Assembly (NCBI RefSeq): GCF_014648675.1
Contig: NZ_BMRO01000016.1
Location: 62,001-126,000, forward strand
DNA length: 64,000 nucleotides
From: Actinomadura livida
Lineage (GTDB): Bacteria > Actinomycetota > Actinomycetes > Streptosporangiales > Streptosporangiaceae
Direction of reading: 5' to 3'
This document shows positions 62,104-64,000 of this stretch, in pieces. A model generated the notes under the pieces. It was not told where the DNA came from. It did no database searches and saw nothing but the letters and a program-made list of their open reading frames with translations. The position numbers were made by a program, and so were the translations under genes. Numbering within the stretch: the first letter of the stretch is position 1; the number at the start of each line of letters is the position of its first letter.

Positions 62104-62601
62104 CTACAGCTCGTCGGCGGTTCCGCCGGCGGCCGCGATCTTTTCCTTCGCGGCTCCGGAAAAGGCGTGCGCCTTCACCTGAACCGCGACGGAGATGTCG
62201 CCGGTGCCGAGTACCTTGACCGGACGGCCGCGGCGCACCGCGCCCTTCGCCGCCAGGTCCTCCGCCGTGACCTCGCCGCCCTCGGGGTAGAGCGCGGCGA
62301 GCCGGTCCAGGTTCACGACCTGGAACTCGACCCGGTTCGGGTTCTTGAAGCCCTTCAGCTTCGGAACCCGGCGGATCAGCGGCATCTGGCCGCCCTCGAA
62401 ACCGACGGGGACGGTGCCGCGGGCCTTGGTGCCCTTGGTGCCGCGGCCCGCGGTCTTGCCCTTGGACGCCTCGCCGCGGCCCTTGCGGGTCTTGGCACGG
62501 TTGGCGCCGGGGGCCGGACGCAGGTCGTGCACCTTGAGCGGCGCGCCGCCCTCGGCGCCGGTTCCCGTGGCGTCGTCCTTCTTACCGAGATCAGCCGCCA
62601 T
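62104..62601 (-). CDS. rplO: 50S ribosomal protein L15
   Basis: A 165-residue L15: LKVHDLRPAPGANRAKTRKGRGEASKGKTAGRGTKGTKAR, the signature region FEGGQMPLIRRVPKLKGFKN and RVEFQVVNLDRLAALYPEGGEVT, ending in KAHAFSGAAKEKIAAAGG. The N-terminus has a short acidic extension. It starts 1 bp after the rpmD stop codon. Confidence 0.98.
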   Translation of the reverse strand: MAADLGKKDDATGTGAEGGAPLKVHDLRPAPGANRAKTRKGRGEASKGKTAGRGTKGTKARGTVPVGFEGGQMPLIRRVPKLKGFKNPNRVEFQVVNLDRLAALYPEGGEVTAEDLAAKGAVRRGRPVKVLGTGDISVAVQVKAHAFSGAAKEKIAAAGGTADEL

Positions 62602-62602
62602 G

Positions 62603-62785
62603 TCAGTCGACCTCCTCGACGGTGACCAGGTGCGCCACCGTCCGGATCATGCCGAGCACCTCGGGGCGGTCCTCGCGGACCACGCTCTGCCCGATCTTCT
62701 TCAGGCCGAGGGTGCGCAGCGTGTCACGCTGGTTCTGCTTCTCGCTGATCACCGACTTGGTCTGCGTGATCTTCAGATTGCTCAT
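62603..62785 (-). CDS. rpmD: 50S ribosomal protein L30
   Basis: A 60-residue L30: LKITQTKSVISEKQNQRDTLRTLGLKKIGQSVV, DRPEVLGMIRTVAHLVTVEEVD. The start overlaps the rpsE stop (ATGA). Confidence 0.97.
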   Translation of the reverse strand: MSNLKITQTKSVISEKQNQRDTLRTLGLKKIGQSVVREDRPEVLGMIRTVAHLVTVEEVD

Positions 62786-63402
62786 GAGCTCGCGACCTCC
62801 GGCCTGGGCTCGCTGCCCGCGGCGCGGGCCCGCAGCATGGCCGCGGGGGCGACGTCCTCGATCGGCAGGCCGCGCTTGGCCGCGATCTCCTCGGGACGCT
62901 TCAGCGCCTTCAGGCCCGCGATCGTGGCGTGCACGATGTTGATCGCGTTGTCGCTGCCCAGCGACTTGCTCAGCACGTCCTGGATGCCGGCGGCCTCCAG
63001 CACCGCGCGCACCGGGCCACCCGCGATCACACCGGTACCGGGGCTCGCCGGACGCAGCAGGACCTCGCCCGCCGCGTCCCGCGCCTGCACCAGGTGCGGG
63101 ATGGTGCCCTGGATCCGCGGCACCTTGAAGAAGTGCTTCTTGGCCTCCTCGACGCCCTTGGCGATCGCCGCGGGCACCTCCTTGGCCTTGCCGTAGCCGA
63201 CGCCGACGGTGCCGTTGCCGTCACCGACGATTACCAGGGCGGTGAAGCTGAAGCGCCGCCCGCCCTTGACGACCTTGGCGACACGGTTGATCGCCACGAC
63301 CTTCTCGATGTACGACTGGCCCTTGTCGGCGCCACCGCGGCGGTCGTCGCGGCGATCGCGACGGTCGCCACCCTGACCGCCACCACGCCTCTGCGCTGCC
63401 AT
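62782..63402 (-). CDS. rpsE: 30S ribosomal protein S5
   Basis: A 206-residue S5. After an Arg/Gly/Asp-rich disordered lead, the double-stranded RNA-binding half is YIEKVVAINRVAKVVKGGRRFSFTALVIVGDGNG with the signature VGVGYGKAKEVPAAI. The C-terminal half has VLLRPASPGTGVIAGGPVRAVLEAAGIQDVLSKSLGS and NIVHATIAGLKAL. ATG at 63402 is chosen from homology; the frame is open further upstream. It lies between rplR and rpmD. Confidence 0.98.
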   Translation of the reverse strand: MAAQRRGGGQGGDRRDRRDDRRGGADKGQSYIEKVVAINRVAKVVKGGRRFSFTALVIVGDGNGTVGVGYGKAKEVPAAIAKGVEEAKKHFFKVPRIQGTIPHLVQARDAAGEVLLRPASPGTGVIAGGPVRAVLEAAGIQDVLSKSLGSDNAINIVHATIAGLKALKRPEEIAAKRGLPIEDVAPAAMLRARAAGSEPRPEVASS

Positions 63403-63436
63403 CAGTGGTTCCCTTCCTCTGCCTTGTACAGGGCCA

Positions 63437-63823
63437 TCAGACTTCGAGGCCCCCTTCGCGCGCACCCTCCGCGACGGCGGCGATGCGGCCGTGGTACTTG
63501 TTGCCGCCGCGGTCGAAGACGACCGCGGAGACACCGGCGTCCTGGGCCCGCCGGGCGATGAGCTCGCCGACCTTGCGGGACTTGGCCGTCTTGTCGCCGG
63601 AGTCGGCGCGCAGGTCCGCCTCCATCGTCGACGCGCTGGCCAGCGTGTGGCCCTTGTCGTCGTCGATGACCTGGACGAACACGTGCTTGCTGGAGCGGGT
63701 CACGACCAGGCGAGGCCGCGCGGCGCTGCCGAGGACCTTCTTCCGGACCCGCAGGTGCCGGCGCCTGCGCGAGAGCGCGCGGCGGCTCGTGGCCTTGCCG
63801 GCGAGGGTCTTCGTGCCTGCCAT
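63437..63823 (-). CDS. rplR: 50S ribosomal protein L18
   Basis: A 128-residue L18 that binds 5S rRNA: RRRHLRVRKKVLGSAARPRLVVTRSSKHVFVQVIDDDKGHTLASAST, then VGELIARRAQDAGVSAVVFDRGGNKYHGRIAAVAEGAREGGLEV. It starts 2 bp after the rplF stop. Confidence 0.98.
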   Translation of the reverse strand: MAGTKTLAGKATSRRALSRRRRHLRVRKKVLGSAARPRLVVTRSSKHVFVQVIDDDKGHTLASASTMEADLRADSGDKTAKSRKVGELIARRAQDAGVSAVVFDRGGNKYHGRIAAVAEGAREGGLEV

Positions 63824-63825
63824 GC

Positions 63826-64000
63826 CTACTTACCAGCCTTTCCGACCTTGCGGCGGATGTACTCACCCTCGTACCGCACGCCCTTGCCCTTGTACGGGTC
63901 GGGCTTGCGCAGCTTGCGGATGTTGGCGGCGACCTCGCCGACCTTCTGCTTGTCGATGCCCTCGACGACCAGCTGGGTCGGCCGCTCCACCGTGAAGGAG
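63826..64000 (-). CDS. rplF: 50S ribosomal protein L6, C-terminal part (5' end outside window)
   Basis: The last 57 codons of L6: FTVERPTQLVVEGIDKQKVGEVAANIR, KLRKPDPYKGKGVRYEGEYI and RRKVGKAGK before TAG. KPDPYKGKGVRY is the L6 signature. The gene continues beyond the right edge towards rpsH, as expected for the spc operon. Confidence 0.96.
   Translation of the reverse strand, partial: SFTVERPTQLVVEGIDKQKVGEVAANIRKLRKPDPYKGKGVRYEGEYIRRKVGKAGK

Overview
The window is high-GC actinobacterial chromosome, most likely from the Thermomonosporaceae/Streptosporangiales (Actinomadura-like). This rests on very GC-rich codon use, many GTG starts, WhiJ-like XRE-DUF5753/DUF397 genes, a DUF5319 gene, a SigD/RsdA pair and a His-tailed GroEL1. 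Gene order matches the conserved core of both Streptomyces and Mycobacterium. From memory, the groES-groEL1, sigD-rsdA, DUF5319, guaB2, guaB3 block with tsaD-rimI-tsaB-tsaE-alr corresponds to Rv3410c-Rv3423c of M. tuberculosis. The right-hand third is the end of the spc operon and the alpha operon.

Layout. 1-3.4 kb: an edge-truncated succinate-semialdehyde-type dehydrogenase diverging from a TetR regulator, a decayed gene fragment, then an ABM monooxygenase coupled to a DsbA/FrnE-like oxidoreductase. 3.46-3.6 kb: a 134-bp near-perfect palindrome bounded by CTAG (MITE-like). 3.7-8.5 kb (minus): glpD, guaB3, guaB. 8.45-10.2 kb (minus): an IscB RNA-guided nuclease with intact RuvC and HNH residues and a strongly structured upstream leader (candidate omega RNA), inserted against the guaB start codon. 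10.4-14.8 kb: DUF5319, rsdA, sigD, groEL1, groES and a CIRCE operator. 14.9-19.6 kb: a methyltransferase, a hendecad-repeat coiled-coil protein and an APH-type kinase. 19.6-27.6 kb (minus): tsaD, rimI, tsaB, a repeat-rich membrane protein, tsaE, an alpha/beta hydrolase, alr and the NAD(P)H-hydrate repair enzyme. 27.8-29.4 kb: an XRE-DUF5753 regulator with two DUF397 partners.

29.7-35.4 kb: glmS, divergent coaA, a MurD-like ligase and a Tat-exported PhoX-family protein. 35.6-39.6 kb: an MMPL transporter, histidine kinase and response regulator. 39.6-43.1 kb (minus): a four-gene double ABC exporter operon. 43.3-45.7 kb: a secreted HNH lipoprotein, a small membrane protein and glmM. 45.9-47.0 kb: rplM-rpsI. 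47.5-51.4 kb: a CAP-domain protein with an apparent CTG start, then two paralogous single-pass membrane proteins. 51.4-56.3 kb (minus): truA, rplQ, rpoA, rpsD, rpsK, rpsM, rpmJ, infA. 56.6-58.9 kb: accessory genes (HTH protein, truncated GNAT, phosphodiesterase, DUF1707). 59.0-64.0 kb (minus): map, adk, secY, rplO, rpmD, rpsE, rplR and the 3' end of rplF.

Most genes are housekeeping: translation, GTP synthesis, the t6A tRNA modification set, cell-wall precursors (glmS, glmM, alr, murD-like), chaperonin and protein export. The least ordinary parts are the IscB locus with its possible coupling to guaB, the CTAG palindrome, the hendecad protein, the CTG start, and short tandem duplications at three gene ends. 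I found no tRNA, rRNA or CRISPR array.
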